Positions 9,675 through 18,845 of a stretch of DNA of 64,000 nt are shown in pieces (positions within the stretch are counted from its first letter, which is position 1; each line of letters starts with the position of its first letter). This stretch comes from Alkalibacter mobilis. Its GTDB lineage: Bacteria > Bacillota > Clostridia > Eubacteriales > Alkalibacteraceae. A program made the position numbers and the translations under genes. The notes under the pieces are model-generated. The model worked only from the letters and a program-made list of their open reading frames with translations, ran no database searches and was not told the origin of the DNA. The stretch spans positions 62,001 through 126,000 of the forward strand of contig NZ_JADNRK010000003.1 in assembly GCF_015594845.1 (NCBI RefSeq), in the 5' to 3' direction.

Positions 9675-10328
9675 TTAGTTCCTATTATCTTCTTTTTTTT
9701 CAGGAAGAACTTCCCCTTTGTTGATCCAGACTTTTACACCGATTTTTCCGTAAGTTGTATTTGCTTCGGCAAAACCGTAGTCAATATCTGCTCTCAACGT
9801 CTGCAAAGGCACGTTTCCTTCGCTATAGTGTTCAGTTCTAGCCATTTCAGCTCCGTTCAATCTACCGGATACGCTTGTTTTAATTCCGTGCGCACCATTT
9901 CTCAACGCTCTGGTGATCGATTGTTTCATGGCACGTCTGAAAGAAACTCTTCTTTCAAGTTGAGATGCAATATTCTCTGCGACCAATTGTGCGTTGGCAT
10001 CGATATTCTTGACTTCAACTATGTTGATGAAAACATTCTTTCCGGTCATTTTCACCACTTGATTTTTAAGCGCCTCGATACCTGAACCACCTTTACCGAT
10101 GATCATTCCGGGCTTAGCTGTATGAATATGTATTCTGATTCTGTTGGCATATCTTTCAATTTCTATTTGAGAGATACCTGCAGTAAATTGATTTTTCTTG
10201 ATAAATTTTCTTATCTTGTTATCTTCAACAAGAAAATCAGCGAAATCCTTGTCTTTTGCGTACCATCTTGCACTCCAGTCCTTAATGACTCCGACTCTTA
10301 ATCCGTGCGGATTGACTTTTTGACCCAC
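9675..10328 (-). CDS. rpsC: 30S ribosomal protein S3, GTG start
   Basis: S3 lines the mRNA entry tunnel and has helicase activity with S4 and S5. The 217 residues begin with [19 protein letters not shown], hold a KH domain with [15 protein letters not shown], and end in the S3 C-terminal domain. The start is GTG at 10328; GGAGGGGATAGTTA lies just ahead. It is 14 bases after rplV. Confidence 0.98.
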   Translation of the reverse strand: MGQKVNPHGLRVGVIKDWSARWYAKDKDFADFLVEDNKIRKFIKKNQFTAGISQIEIERYANRIRIHIHTAKPGMIIGKGGSGIEALKNQVVKMTGKNVFINIVEVKNIDANAQLVAENIASQLERRVSFRRAMKQSITRALRNGAHGIKTSVSGRLNGAEMARTEHYSEGNVPLQTLRADIDYGFAEANTTYGKIGVKVWINKGEVLPEKKEDNRN

Positions 10329-10342
10329 TAACTATCCCCTCC

Positions 10343-10678
10343 TTACTCTTTTTCTTTAAGCACTACAGAAATATGACTGCTTCTCTTTTTTATCAAAGAC
10401 GCTCTACCCATTGAACCTGCCAAAAATCTTTTCATTGTAGGCCCCTGGTCCGCATATATTTCTGAAACAAATAATTTTGCTGGATCCATTTCAAAATTGT
10501 TTTCTGCGTTTGCTGCAGCAGACTTGATTACCTTTTCTACCACTTTCGCAGATTTATTAGGTAATAGCGATAATATATTTATGGCTTCTCCGATGCTTTT
10601 TCCTCTTACAAGGTCAACAACCAGTTTTGCTTTTCTTGGTGATACTCTTACGTATCTGGCGCTTGCTTTAGCTTCCAT
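10343..10678 (-). CDS. rplV: 50S ribosomal protein L22
   Basis: L22 has a beta-hairpin that lines the nascent-chain tunnel. The product from the ATG at 10678 is 111 residues, [20 protein letters not shown] onward, matching the family. A longer reading from the TTG at 10687 is possible but would put the start codon directly on the AGGAGG site, whereas the ATG is nine bases from it. The tunnel-hairpin region [20 protein letters not shown] looks wild type. Confidence 0.97.
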   Translation of the reverse strand: MEAKASARYVRVSPRKAKLVVDLVRGKSIGEAINILSLLPNKSAKVVEKVIKSAAANAENNFEMDPAKLFVSEIYADQGPTMKRFLAGSMGRASLIKKRSSHISVVLKEKE

Positions 10679-10704
10679 ATAATTCAACCTCCTTCCAAAA
10701 CCTC

Positions 10705-10983
10705 TTATTTCTTACCAGAAGTTTTTTCTCCTGCATGACCTCTAAATGTTCTTGTAGGAGCAAATTCTCCAAGTTTATGTCCAACCATATCCTCTGAAAG
10801 ATATACGGGAACATGCTTTCTTCCGTCATGTACTGCAATAGTGTGCCCTACCATCTGAGGAAAAATCGTCGAGCTTCGAGACCAAGTCTTAATAACTTTT
10901 TTCTCGTTGTTTTTATTCATGTCTTCAATTCTTTTCAAAAGTTTAGCGTCCACGTAAGGTCCTTTTTTTAATGATCTGCTCAT
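10705..10983 (-). CDS. rpsS: 30S ribosomal protein S19
   Basis: S19 sits in the 30S head beside S13. The 92-residue product starts [16 protein letters not shown] and contains the signature [20 protein letters not shown] and [15 protein letters not shown]. Length and position between rplB and rplV are normal. Confidence 0.98.
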   Translation of the reverse strand: MSRSLKKGPYVDAKLLKRIEDMNKNNEKKVIKTWSRSSTIFPQMVGHTIAVHDGRKHVPVYLSEDMVGHKLGEFAPTRTFRGHAGEKTSGKK

Positions 10984-11003
10984 TTAGTTACCTCCTTCCA
11001 GAA

Positions 11004-11834
11004 CTATTTCTTTCTTCTTCTTACGATATATTTATCCGAGCTCTTGTTTTTCTTTCTCGTTTTGTATCCAAGTGCAGGCTTGCCCCATGGAGTAGATGGT
11101 CCTGGTCGTCCGATAGGCGCTCTACCTTCACCACCACCGTGAGGGTGATCGTTGGGGTTCATTACAGAACCTCTTACAGTAGGTCTGATTCCCATGTGTC
11201 TTTTTCTTCCAGCCTTACCTATTCTTACATTTGAGTGGTCAACATTACCAACTTGTCCTATGGTTGCTCTACATTCCATTCTAACCATTCTCATCTCTCC
11301 TGAAGGAAGTCTCAGAATAGCGTAGTTGTTTTCCTTTGCCATCAATTGTGCGTAATTTCCTGCTGATCTTACCATCTGTCCGCCTTTTCCGGCTTTCAGT
11401 TCAACATTGTGAACGATAGTACCTACAGGGATGTTTGCCAATGGAAGTGCGTTTCCTACTTTGATGTCGGATCCCACTCCTGACTCAACATAATCACCCG
11501 TCTTCAAATTCAAAGGTGCTATTATGTATCTCTTTTCTCCATCAAGGTAATGAAGAAGAGCTATGTTTGCGCTTCTGTTCGGGTCGTACTCTATACCCGC
11601 TACCTTAGCTTTGATTCCGTCCTTGTTTCTCTTGAAATCTATAATTCTGTATTTTCTTTTTTCTCCGCCGCCTTTGTGACGAACAGTGATCTTACCGTTA
11701 GCATTTCTTCCCGCAGTGCTTTTAAGCGGTGAAAGAAGGGATTTTTCCGGCGTGGTTTTTGTAACTTCGTCAAAAGTATTCACGCTCATGTTCCTTCTTC
11801 CGGCGGAAGTTGGTTTGTAAATCTTAATACCCAT
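11004..11834 (-). CDS. rplB: 50S ribosomal protein L2
   Basis: L2 is needed for subunit joining and supports the peptidyl-transferase centre. The product is 276 residues with the OB and SH3-like domains and the strongly conserved [18 protein letters not shown] near the C-terminus, where the essential histidine lies. ATG at 11834; 46 bases from rplW. Confidence 0.98.
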   Translation of the reverse strand: MGIKIYKPTSAGRRNMSVNTFDEVTKTTPEKSLLSPLKSTAGRNANGKITVRHKGGGEKRKYRIIDFKRNKDGIKAKVAGIEYDPNRSANIALLHYLDGEKRYIIAPLNLKTGDYVESGVGSDIKVGNALPLANIPVGTIVHNVELKAGKGGQMVRSAGNYAQLMAKENNYAILRLPSGEMRMVRMECRATIGQVGNVDHSNVRIGKAGRKRHMGIRPTVRGSVMNPNDHPHGGGEGRAPIGRPGPSTPWGKPALGYKTRKKNKSSDKYIVRRRKK

Positions 11835-11880
11835 TTCACTTTACCTCCTTTTTACGTCGAGACCCAATGGCCTCTTTAGT

Positions 11881-12171
11881 TTAGATGCCTTCGAAAAATT
11901 CTATGCTTTTGCTGTCCGGAGTAAGCTTTACTATGGCTTTTTTCCAGTTTGCTCTTCTTCCGGTGTATTTTCCCATTCTTTTGACTTTTCCGTTCATGTT
12001 CATGGTAAACACTTTCTCAACTTTAACACCGAAAATGTTCTCAACAGCATTCTTGATTTGAATCTTGTTTGCATCTTTCTTAACTTTAAATGTATATTTG
12101 TTCTCGCTCATATCGTCCATGCTTTTTTCTGTGACGATGGGCTTTATAATGATATCATGAGGGCTAAGCAT
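11881..12171 (-). CDS. rplW: 50S ribosomal protein L23
   Basis: L23 docks trigger factor and SRP at the tunnel exit. The product from the ATG at 12171 is 96 residues, [18 protein letters not shown] onward. An upstream in-frame extension to 12225 exists but lies within rplD and does not match the family. The ATG overlaps the rplD stop by one base (TAATG) and GGAGGTG lies within the end of rplD, so the two are coupled. Confidence 0.97.
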   Translation of the reverse strand: MLSPHDIIIKPIVTEKSMDDMSENKYTFKVKKDANKIQIKNAVENIFGVKVEKVFTMNMNGKVKRMGKYTGRRANWKKAIVKLTPDSKSIEFFEGI

Positions 12172-12794
12172 TATGCGTACACCTCCTCTATTTTCTCTAC
12201 TGAATCTTTTGTAGTCACAAGACAATCACAATCCAACAGGTCGTATACGTTTATTGTCTCAACTGTAACGGTTTTGACTCCAGGAATATTTCTCGCCGAC
12301 TTGTATACATTCTCATCCAAGTCTTTTACCAGGATCAATGTTTTCTTTGCAGCTTTGATATTTTCCAACACGTTGACCATTTCTTTAGTTTTTGGCGCTT
12401 CTATTGAAAGAGCATCCAATACCAAAAATTCGCTGTCAGCCACTTTTGAAGAAAGTACAGATTTGATAGCCAGTCTGTTCATTTTCTTGTTGACTTTTTT
12501 ACTGTAATCTCTTGGTTTTGGTGCAAATATGACACCGCCACCCTTCCAAAGTGGTGATCTAATGGAACCGGCTCTTGCTCTTCCTGTTCCTTTCTGTCTC
12601 CACGGCTTTTTGCCACCGCCCCTTACTTCGGAACGAGTTTTAGCCGATTGAGTTCCTTGTCTCTTGTTAGCCAGCTGAGCAACCACTACTTGGTGCACTG
12701 CGGCTTCGTTCGGTTCAATACCGAATATATCGTCTTTCAAGGTCAATTCTTCGACCTTTTCACCTTTAACATTTATAACATCAACTTTAGGCAT
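12171..12794 (-). CDS. rplD: 50S ribosomal protein L4
   Basis: L4 lines the exit tunnel; in E. coli it also represses the S10 operon by acting on the leader. The 207 residues include the tunnel loop [20 protein letters not shown] and the conserved [18 protein letters not shown]. Whether L4 regulates here is unknown, although the operon leader at 13836-13915 is structured. Confidence 0.98.
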   Translation of the reverse strand: MPKVDVINVKGEKVEELTLKDDIFGIEPNEAAVHQVVVAQLANKRQGTQSAKTRSEVRGGGKKPWRQKGTGRARAGSIRSPLWKGGGVIFAPKPRDYSKKVNKKMNRLAIKSVLSSKVADSEFLVLDALSIEAPKTKEMVNVLENIKAAKKTLILVKDLDENVYKSARNIPGVKTVTVETINVYDLLDCDCLVTTKDSVEKIEEVYA

Positions 12795-12815
12795 TTGTTA
12801 TCCTCCTTTCCAAAA

Positions 12816-13445
12816 TTACTTTTTAACTGTTTGCTTTACTGTCACAAGGCTTCCTCTGATTCCTGGAACCGCACCTTTGACTAAAAGCAAGTTTCTTTCA
12901 GCGTCGACTTTAACCACTTCAAGATTTTGAACTGTAACTTTCACGTTACCCATTTGTCCCGGTAGTTTTTTGCCCTTGAAAACTCTTGAAGGACTTGAAG
13001 AAGCTCCCATTGAACCCGGTGATCTGTGATATTTGGAACCGTGCTTCATAGGTCCTCTGGACTGATTGTGTCTTTTGATGACTCCCGCAAATCCTTTACC
13101 TTTGGAAGTTCCGGTGATATCGATCTTGTCACCTTGTTCAAAAACATCAGCTTTAACATCTTGTCCTACCTGGTAATCAGCCGCATTTGCCACCCTGAAC
13201 TCTTTAAGAACTCTTTTGTATCCAAGTTCGTTTTTATCAAAGTGCCCTTTCATAGGCTTGTTTACTTTCTTTTCCTTAACATCTCCATAACCCAACTGGA
13301 TGCTCTCGTATCCATCGGTTTCCTGGTTTTTAACCTGCACTACTTTGCAGGGACCTGCCTCTACAACTGTTACAGGTACCAGCTTGCCCTCTTCATTGAA
13401 GATCTGGGTCATGCCCAATTTTTTACCTATTATTACTTTCTCCAT
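12816..13445 (-). CDS. rplC: 50S ribosomal protein L3
   Basis: L3 is an early assembly protein whose loop reaches the peptidyl-transferase centre. The 209 residues begin [20 protein letters not shown] and hold the conserved [20 protein letters not shown] loop with its methylated glutamine region replaced by ordinary Gram-positive sequence. It follows rpsJ by 50 bases. Confidence 0.98.
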   Translation of the reverse strand: MEKVIIGKKLGMTQIFNEEGKLVPVTVVEAGPCKVVQVKNQETDGYESIQLGYGDVKEKKVNKPMKGHFDKNELGYKRVLKEFRVANAADYQVGQDVKADVFEQGDKIDITGTSKGKGFAGVIKRHNQSRGPMKHGSKYHRSPGSMGASSSPSRVFKGKKLPGQMGNVKVTVQNLEVVKVDAERNLLLVKGAVPGIRGSLVTVKQTVKK

Positions 13446-13495
13446 TGTTGCACCTCCTAATAATTAGCGGATTGCCTTTGCAATCATAATCTCCA

Positions 13496-13804
13496 TTAAA
13501 GCTTGATCTCTATGTCTACTCCCGCCGGCAGATCCAAACGCATCAATGCGTCTACAGTCTTTGGCGTAGGATTAAGAATGTCGATCAGTCTTTTATGTGT
13601 TCTCATTTCAAACTGTTCTCTGGAATCTTTGTACTTGTGAACTGCACGAAGGATCGTAATGATCTCTTTCTCGGTTGGAAGCGGCACAGGTCCAGATACC
13701 CCTGCTCCAGTTCTCTTTGCAGTTTCAACGATCTTTTGTGCTGATTGATCCAACACCTTGTGATCGTAAGCCTTCAATCTGATTCTAATCTTTTGTTTTG
13801 CCAT
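13496..13804 (-). CDS. rpsJ: 30S ribosomal protein S10
   Basis: S10 lies in the 30S head and, as NusE, joins transcription antitermination complexes with NusB. The 102 residues start [20 protein letters not shown] and hold [11 protein letters not shown] and [19 protein letters not shown]. It is the first gene of the S10-spc-alpha operon; a promoter at 14000-14028 and a structured leader of about 190 bases precede it. AAGGAGGGAAATTTAGGT lies directly ahead of the ATG. Confidence 0.98.
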   Translation of the reverse strand: MAKQKIRIRLKAYDHKVLDQSAQKIVETAKRTGAGVSGPVPLPTEKEIITILRAVHKYKDSREQFEMRTHKRLIDILNPTPKTVDALMRLDLPAGVDIEIKL

Positions 13805-13806
13805 AC

Positions 13807-13977
13807 CTAAATTTCCCTCCTTACTAATTCTTTTAGGTACGATCCGATATCAAGAACACTCTGCCGGGTGTTCAGTATATTTTTTATAAAAAACATACCC
13901 TGATATCCATCGTCCGATTCATGATCTGGACATACTCCAAGAAAATTCCCTTTGGGCCAAGCAACCTTTCTTTTCAT
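13807..13977 (-). CDS. Possible 56-codon upstream ORF in the rpsJ leader
   Basis: An open frame from the ATG at 13977 to a TAG at 13807-13809 could encode 56 residues ([17 protein letters not shown] at the start, [10 protein letters not shown] at the end). It covers the whole structured leader and the rpsJ ribosome site, and stops three bases before the rpsJ ATG. No good ribosome site precedes it, and the product resembles nothing I recognize. The open frame may be chance, since structured RNA explains the same bases. If translated, it would couple leader reading to rpsJ initiation. Confidence 0.22.
   Translation of the reverse strand: MKRKVAWPKGNFLGVCPDHESDDGYQGMFFIKNILNTRQSVLDIGSYLKELVRREI
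13836..13915 (-). promoter_or_regulatory. Structured leader of the S10 operon (predicted three-way junction)
   Basis: On the transcribed strand an outer helix pairs GG-ACGAT-G-GATATC (13915-13902) with GATATC-GG-ATCGT-A-CC (13851-13836). Inside it are two hairpins: a 24-base one at 13898-13875 (GTAT...ATAC arms with a T6/A6 stem) and GAACAC...GTGTTC at 13873-13854 with a CCGGCAGA loop. Together they make a closed three-way junction that ends about 15 bases from the rpsJ ribosome site. It resembles a ribosomal-protein autoregulatory leader, but I know no described family for rpsJ in Firmicutes with this shape. The rest of the 332-base gap 13805-14136 holds the promoter and the tuf terminator. 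Confidence 0.55.
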
Positions 13978-13999
13978 CGCATAAAGTCACAGCTTAAGT

Positions 14000-14028
14000 A
14001 TTATACCTTAATTTGCAATATCACTCAA
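14000..14028 (-). promoter_or_regulatory. Promoter of the S10-spc-alpha operon
   Basis: TTGAGT at 14028-14023, a 17-base spacer and a perfect TATAAT at 14005-14000. Transcription would start near 13993 and give a leader of about 190 bases before rpsJ. It separates the S10 operon from the upstream str operon, whose terminator lies at 14090-14116. Confidence 0.8.
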
Positions 14029-14089
14029 TAGTTTACAGCCCTATTTTAAAAAAAATATTGTACTTTTTATGTTTTTTTGTCTATAAGCA

Positions 14090-14116
14090 TAAAAGAGGAC
14101 GCTCAAGCGCGTCCCC
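14090..14116 (-). terminator. Terminator after tuf copy 1
   Basis: GGGGACGC and GCGTCCTC close on a short GCTTGA-containing loop, followed on the transcribed strand by CTCTTTTATG. It ends the str operon. The stem is shared with the second tuf copy; only the last bases of the T-run differ. Confidence 0.75.
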
Positions 14117-15345
14117 TTAATGTGATTTCAGTGTGATTACTCGATGATCTCCGCTACTACTCCGGCTCCTACCGTTCTTCCACCTTCTCTGATCGCAAAT
14201 CTCAAACCTTCTTCGATAGCGATAGGTGTGATCAGGTTGATCTCCATTTGGATGTTGTCTCCAGGCATTACCATTTCCACGCCTTCACCCAACTCGATTA
14301 TTCCTGTTACGTCTGTTGTTCTGAAGTAGAACTGTGGTCTGTATCCGTTAAAGAATGGCGTATGTCTTCCACCCTCTTCTTTTGTCAATACGTATACTTC
14401 TGATTTGAATTTAGTATGTGGATTAATAGATCCTGGCTTAGCTAGTACCTGGCCTCTTTCGATCTCTGTTCTGTCAACGCCTCTTAGCAGTACTCCGATG
14501 TTGTCTCCTGCAACCGCTTGGTCAAGAAGCTTTCTAAACATCTCTACTCCTGTTACTACTACTTTTCTTCTTGCATCTGAAAGACCGATGATCTCTACTT
14601 CTTCGCCTACTTTGACCATTCCTCTTTCTACTCTTCCTGTTGCTACTGTTCCTCTTCCTGTGATTGAGAATACATCCTCTACAGGCATTAGGAACGGCTT
14701 GTCTGTTTCTCTTACAGGGTCAGGTATGTATGCATCTACTGCTTTCATAAGCTCTACTATCTTGTCTGCCCACTCGCCTTCAGGATCTTCCAACGCTCTA
14801 AGAGCACTTCCTACAACGATCGGTGTGTCATCTCCAGGGAACTCGTACTCGTTAAGCAATTCTCTTACTTCCATTTCAACCAGTTCGATCAACTCTTCGT
14901 CGTCTACCATGTCTGCCTTGTTAAGGAATACTACTATGTATGGTACTCCTACCTGTCTTGAAAGCAGGATGTGCTCTCTTGTCTGTGGCATAGGACCGTC
15001 TGCAGCACTTACTACCAGGATCGCTCCATCCATCTGTGCCGCTCCGGTGATCATGTTCTTTACGTAGTCGGCGTGTCCAGGACAGTCTACGTGTGCGTAG
15101 TGTCTTTCGTCTGTTTCGTACTCTACGTGTGCTGTTGAGATAGTGATTCCTCTTTCTCTCTCTTCAGGCGCCTTGTCGATATTGTCGAATGCCACCGCTG
15201 CTCCTGTACCGAATTTTTTGTTCAATACTGTTGTTATAGCAGCTGTCAATGTTGTCTTACCGTGGTCTACGTGTCCTATGGTTCCAATGTTAACGTGGGT
15301 TTTGTTTCTTTCAAATTTTGCTTTTCCCATTTTAATTTCCTCCTT
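14093..15345 (-). repeat. tuf duplication, copy 1
   Basis: A 1253-bp block matching 30038-31290 at a constant offset of 15945. It covers the terminator stem, the whole tuf gene and its ribosome site, and breaks off sharply at both ends (aagaggac on the left, tcctcctt on the right). No difference was seen in the lines compared, and both protein and antisense translations agree throughout, which fits recent gene conversion. Confidence 0.9.
14137..15330 (-). CDS. tuf: Elongation factor Tu, copy in the str operon
   Basis: Delivers aminoacyl-tRNA to the ribosome A site as a GTP complex. The 397 residues hold the G domain ([25 protein letters not shown]), then the two beta-barrel domains. It is the last gene of the str operon, 19 bases after fusA. 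The protein is identical to the product of 30082-31275. Two tuf genes are common in bacteria and keep identical by gene conversion. Confidence 0.98.
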   Translation of the reverse strand: MGKAKFERNKTHVNIGTIGHVDHGKTTLTAAITTVLNKKFGTGAAVAFDNIDKAPEERERGITISTAHVEYETDERHYAHVDCPGHADYVKNMITGAAQMDGAILVVSAADGPMPQTREHILLSRQVGVPYIVVFLNKADMVDDEELIELVEMEVRELLNEYEFPGDDTPIVVGSALRALEDPEGEWADKIVELMKAVDAYIPDPVRETDKPFLMPVEDVFSITGRGTVATGRVERGMVKVGEEVEIIGLSDARRKVVVTGVEMFRKLLDQAVAGDNIGVLLRGVDRTEIERGQVLAKPGSINPHTKFKSEVYVLTKEEGGRHTPFFNGYRPQFYFRTTDVTGIIELGEGVEMVMPGDNIQMEINLITPIAIEEGLRFAIREGGRTVGAGVVAEIIE

Positions 15346-15349
15346 AAAT

Positions 15350-17422
15350 TTATTTTTTGCCTTCCATTATTTGCTCTGAAATACTTTTTGGCACTTCTTC
15401 GTAGTGAGAGAACTGGTATGAATATACTCCTCTTCCCTGTGTTTTACTTCTAAGATCCGTTGCGTAACCGAACATTTCAGATAGTGGAACGAATCCTCTG
15501 ATTACCTGAACGTTTCCTCTTGGGTCCATACCTTCGATACGTCCCCTTCTTGAGTTAAGGTCACCTATAACATCTCCCATGTAATCTTCAGGAACAGTTA
15601 TCTCAATTTTAAATATTGGCTCCAGAATTACCGGATCCGCTTTTTTACAACCTTCTTTGAACGCCATTGAGCCTGCAATTTTAAATGCCATCTCTGATGA
15701 GTCAACATCATGATATGATCCATCTACCAATGTAGCTCTGAAGTCAAGCACTGGATATCCGGCAAGAACTCCGTTTTCCATGGCTTCTCTAATACCTTGA
15801 TCGACGGGACCGATAAATTCTTTAGGTATCGCACCACCGACGACCTTGTTGACGAACTCGTATCCTTCGCCCGGCTCTCTCGGTTCAAGCTCAAGCCATA
15901 CGTGTCCGAACTGTCCTCTACCACCTGACTGTCTCGCGAACTTTCCTTCGACTCTGACAGCTTTTCTGATGGTTTCTCTATATGCAACCTGAGGCTTACC
16001 GACATTTGCTTCAACTTTGAATTCTCTTAGCATTCTGTCAACGATGATGTCAAGGTGAAGCTCACCCATTCCGGAAATGATCGTCTGACCAGTTTCAGGA
16101 TCAGTGTATGTTTTAAATGTAGGATCTTCTTCCGCCAACTTCTGAAGAGCAATGCTCATTTTGTCTTGTCCCGCTTTTGTCTTAGGCTCTATCGCCACCG
16201 AAATTACCGGTTCCGGGAATTCCATGGATTCAAGTATGACTTGATCTGATTCTACACAAAGTGTGTCACCTGTGGTTGTATCCTTTAAACCTACCGCAGC
16301 AGCTATATCTCCAGTATAAACCGTTTCGATCTCCTGTCTGTGGTTGGCGTGCATTTGAAGTATTCTACCGATTCTTTCTTTTTTGCCTTTGGTGGAGTTG
16401 TAAACATATGAACCTGAGTTCAATACTCCTGAGTAAACCCTGAAGAAAGCCAGCTTTCCTACAAACGGATCTGTCATGATTTTAAATGCCAATGCTGAGA
16501 AAGGTCCGTTGTCATCTGCTTTTCTTTCTATTTCTTCTTCTGTTTTAGGATCGATCCCTTTTATGGCAGGAACGTCCAATGGAGAAGGCATGTACTCTAC
16601 AACTGCATCCAACATGGGTTGAACGCCCTTGTTTTTGTATGAAGAACCGCAAAGAACAGGGATCATTTTTACAGCTACTGTAGCTTTTCTGATAGCTCTC
16701 TTGATTTCAGCCGAAGTGATCTCTTCGCCTTCAAGGTATTTCATCATAAGCTCTTCATCAAAGTCTGAAACTGCTTCCAATAATTTCTCTCTATATTCGT
16801 CTGCCAACTCTTTCATTTCTTCAGGTATTTCAACTACTTCAACTACTTTACCTTCATCGTCCCTGTACATTATGGCGTTCATCTCCACCAAATCAACAAG
16901 TCCTAGGAAAGTGTCTTCTTTTCCGATGGGAAGTTGGATCGGAACCGCATTGGCTCCTAGTCTTTCCTTCATCATATCTACTACATTATAAAAATCCGCT
17001 CCCAAGATATCCATCTTGTTTACATAGGCCATTCTGGGAACTCTGTATTTGTCGGCTTGTCTCCATACCGTTTCCGATTGAGGCTCAACCCCACCTTTTG
17101 CACAAAATACTGCAACCGATCCGTCCAATACACGAAGTGAACGCTCTACCTCGACAGTAAAGTCAACGTGTCCTGGTGTATCTATAATGTTTATCCTGTG
17201 ATTTTTCCACTGGCAAGTAGTAGCGGCAGAGGTAATAGTGATACCTCTCTCCTGCTCCTGCTCCATCCAGTCCATTTGGGAAGCACCTTCATGTGTCTCC
17301 CCAATTTTATGAATCCTTCCGGAATAAAACAATATTCTTTCAGTGGTGGTGGTTTTACCTGCATCAATATGGGCCATGATACCGATATTTCTCGTCATCT
17401 CCAAACTAAACTCTCTTGACAC
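15350..17422 (-). CDS. fusA: Elongation factor G, GTG start
   Basis: Catalyses translocation and, with RRF, ribosome recycling. From the GTG at 17422 the product is 690 residues: G domain ([32 protein letters not shown]), domain II, domains III-V ([16 protein letters not shown]). An ATG three codons earlier (17431) is in frame, but AAGG directly abuts it, whereas AAGGATGGATACT gives a normal eight-base spacing to the GTG; the resulting [17 protein letters not shown] start also fits the family. Second-last gene of the str operon. Confidence 0.97.
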   Translation of the reverse strand: MSREFSLEMTRNIGIMAHIDAGKTTTTERILFYSGRIHKIGETHEGASQMDWMEQEQERGITITSAATTCQWKNHRINIIDTPGHVDFTVEVERSLRVLDGSVAVFCAKGGVEPQSETVWRQADKYRVPRMAYVNKMDILGADFYNVVDMMKERLGANAVPIQLPIGKEDTFLGLVDLVEMNAIMYRDDEGKVVEVVEIPEEMKELADEYREKLLEAVSDFDEELMMKYLEGEEITSAEIKRAIRKATVAVKMIPVLCGSSYKNKGVQPMLDAVVEYMPSPLDVPAIKGIDPKTEEEIERKADDNGPFSALAFKIMTDPFVGKLAFFRVYSGVLNSGSYVYNSTKGKKERIGRILQMHANHRQEIETVYTGDIAAAVGLKDTTTGDTLCVESDQVILESMEFPEPVISVAIEPKTKAGQDKMSIALQKLAEEDPTFKTYTDPETGQTIISGMGELHLDIIVDRMLREFKVEANVGKPQVAYRETIRKAVRVEGKFARQSGGRGQFGHVWLELEPREPGEGYEFVNKVVGGAIPKEFIGPVDQGIREAMENGVLAGYPVLDFRATLVDGSYHDVDSSEMAFKIAGSMAFKEGCKKADPVILEPIFKIEITVPEDYMGDVIGDLNSRRGRIEGMDPRGNVQVIRGFVPLSEMFGYATDLRSKTQGRGVYSYQFSHYEEVPKSISEQIMEGKK

Positions 17423-17460
17423 AGTATCCATCCTTTCTTAATAAAAGAAACTTTGTTTCT

Positions 17461-17973
<513 letters not shown>

Positions 17974-18048
17974 CTACTTAGTGCGCCGTCGTGCGTAATA
18001 TCTATTTTATATTATAAAACCCGTTTATAATGTATAGCTATTGCACAA

Positions 18049-18426
18049 TTATTTCTTAGCAGCTTTTTTTGCACCGTATTTAGATCGAGATTGTTGTCTG
18101 TTTTGCACACCGGCTGTATCCAAAGCTCCCCTGATGATTTTGTATCTCACACCAGGAAGGTCTTTTACTCTACCACCCTTGATCAAGACGACGCTGTGTT
18201 CCTGCAGGTTATGTCCGATTCCCGGAATATAAGCAGTAACCTCAGTTCCGTTTGTAAGTCTTACCCTTGCGATCTTTCTAAGCGCAGAGTTAGGCTTCTT
18301 TGGAGTAGTAGTTCTTACAGCTGTACATACACCTCTCTTTTGAGGGTTGTTTTTTAGTGCCGGAGAGTCTGATTTGTACTCAACCTTTTCTCTTCCTTTT
18401 TTAACAAGCTGACTAATAGTAGGCAT
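18049..18426 (-). CDS. rpsL: 30S ribosomal protein S12
   Basis: S12 controls decoding accuracy and is the streptomycin target. The 125 residues hold [19 protein letters not shown] and [21 protein letters not shown] in wild-type form: the lysines in PKKPN and the K of RVKDLP, whose change gives streptomycin resistance, are unchanged. It lies in the str operon after the L7Ae-like gene. Confidence 0.98.
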   Translation of the reverse strand: MPTISQLVKKGREKVEYKSDSPALKNNPQKRGVCTAVRTTTPKKPNSALRKIARVRLTNGTEVTAYIPGIGHNLQEHSVVLIKGGRVKDLPGVRYKIIRGALDTAGVQNRQQSRSKYGAKKAAKK

Positions 18427-18489
18427 CCTTGTATTGCACCTCCTTTGGTTTTTATTATATAAGGCATAAGCCGAATATTACATTAAAGT

Positions 18490-18511
18490 CCCCCTCTTGA
18501 AAAAGAGGGGG
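18490..18511 (-). promoter_or_regulatory. Strong hairpin between the L7Ae-like gene and rpsL
   Basis: CCCCCTCTT and AAGAGGGGG form a nine-pair stem with a TTTC loop on the transcribed strand, 15 bases after the stop of the L7Ae-like gene. It is followed by ACTTTAATG, not a T-run, so it is a poor terminator. It may be a partial attenuator, a processing site or a 3' stabilizer. Confidence 0.5.
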
Positions 18512-18525
18512 TGCAAATAGCTCTA

Positions 18526-18771
18526 TTATCCTTTTAAGATTGCTGCGGTTGCAGTTTTTCTTTTGATACCGCAAGCATTCCCCAATTCAACCATGCTATT
18601 TACATAGTGTACTTCTATTTTATGATTTTTGCATGCACTTTCAACTTCGTCAATTATGTGTTGGTCTGCATCTTTCGACAAATAAACCAGACTTACGTTA
18701 TCCGACTTGATCATTTTTATGGTCTGTCTGGTTCCGACAACAACATTGCCCGTCTGTAGTTCTTCAAGCAT
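18526..18771 (-). CDS. rplGB: L7Ae-family ribosomal protein (YbxF-like), kink-turn binder
   Basis: An 81-residue alpha-beta-alpha protein of the L7Ae/L30e/S12e/Gadd45 family. GNVVVGTRQTIKMI and the C-terminal ELGNACGIKRKTATAAIL are the family's RNA-contacting segments. B. subtilis YbxF, in the same place between rpoC and rpsL, binds kink-turn RNA. It is the first gene of the str operon here, with its own promoter at 18812-18840 and GGAGGG ahead of the ATG. The exact cellular target is not established by this sequence. Confidence 0.92.
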   Translation of the reverse strand: MLEELQTGNVVVGTRQTIKMIKSDNVSLVYLSKDADQHIIDEVESACKNHKIEVHYVNSMVELGNACGIKRKTATAAILKG

Positions 18772-18811
18772 GATGTTCCCTCCTTTACAATGCCCGTCGA
18801 TGCGCTAATAA

Positions 18812-18840
18812 ATTTTATCACTAGGAAAAAACTCTGTCAA
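18812..18840 (-). promoter_or_regulatory. Promoter of the str operon
   Basis: TTGACA at 18840-18835, 17 bases, TAAAAT at 18817-18812. The -35 hexamer begins five bases after the rpoC stop, so the L7Ae-rpsL-rpsG-fusA-tuf unit can be transcribed independently of rpoBC. Confidence 0.8.
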
Positions 18841-18845
18841 CCTTT

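Noticed and set aside
12058-12507. Long plus-strand frames opposite rplD and rplW, and similar ones opposite rpoC, addB and nfo
   Set aside because: They overlap conserved genes completely and reflect codon use of the true strand, without ribosome sites or recognizable domains.
14405-15067. A 220-codon plus-strand frame within tuf copy 1 (and again at 30350-31012)
   Set aside because: It is the antisense of tuf, repeats exactly in the second copy only because tuf does, has no ribosome site and resembles no protein.
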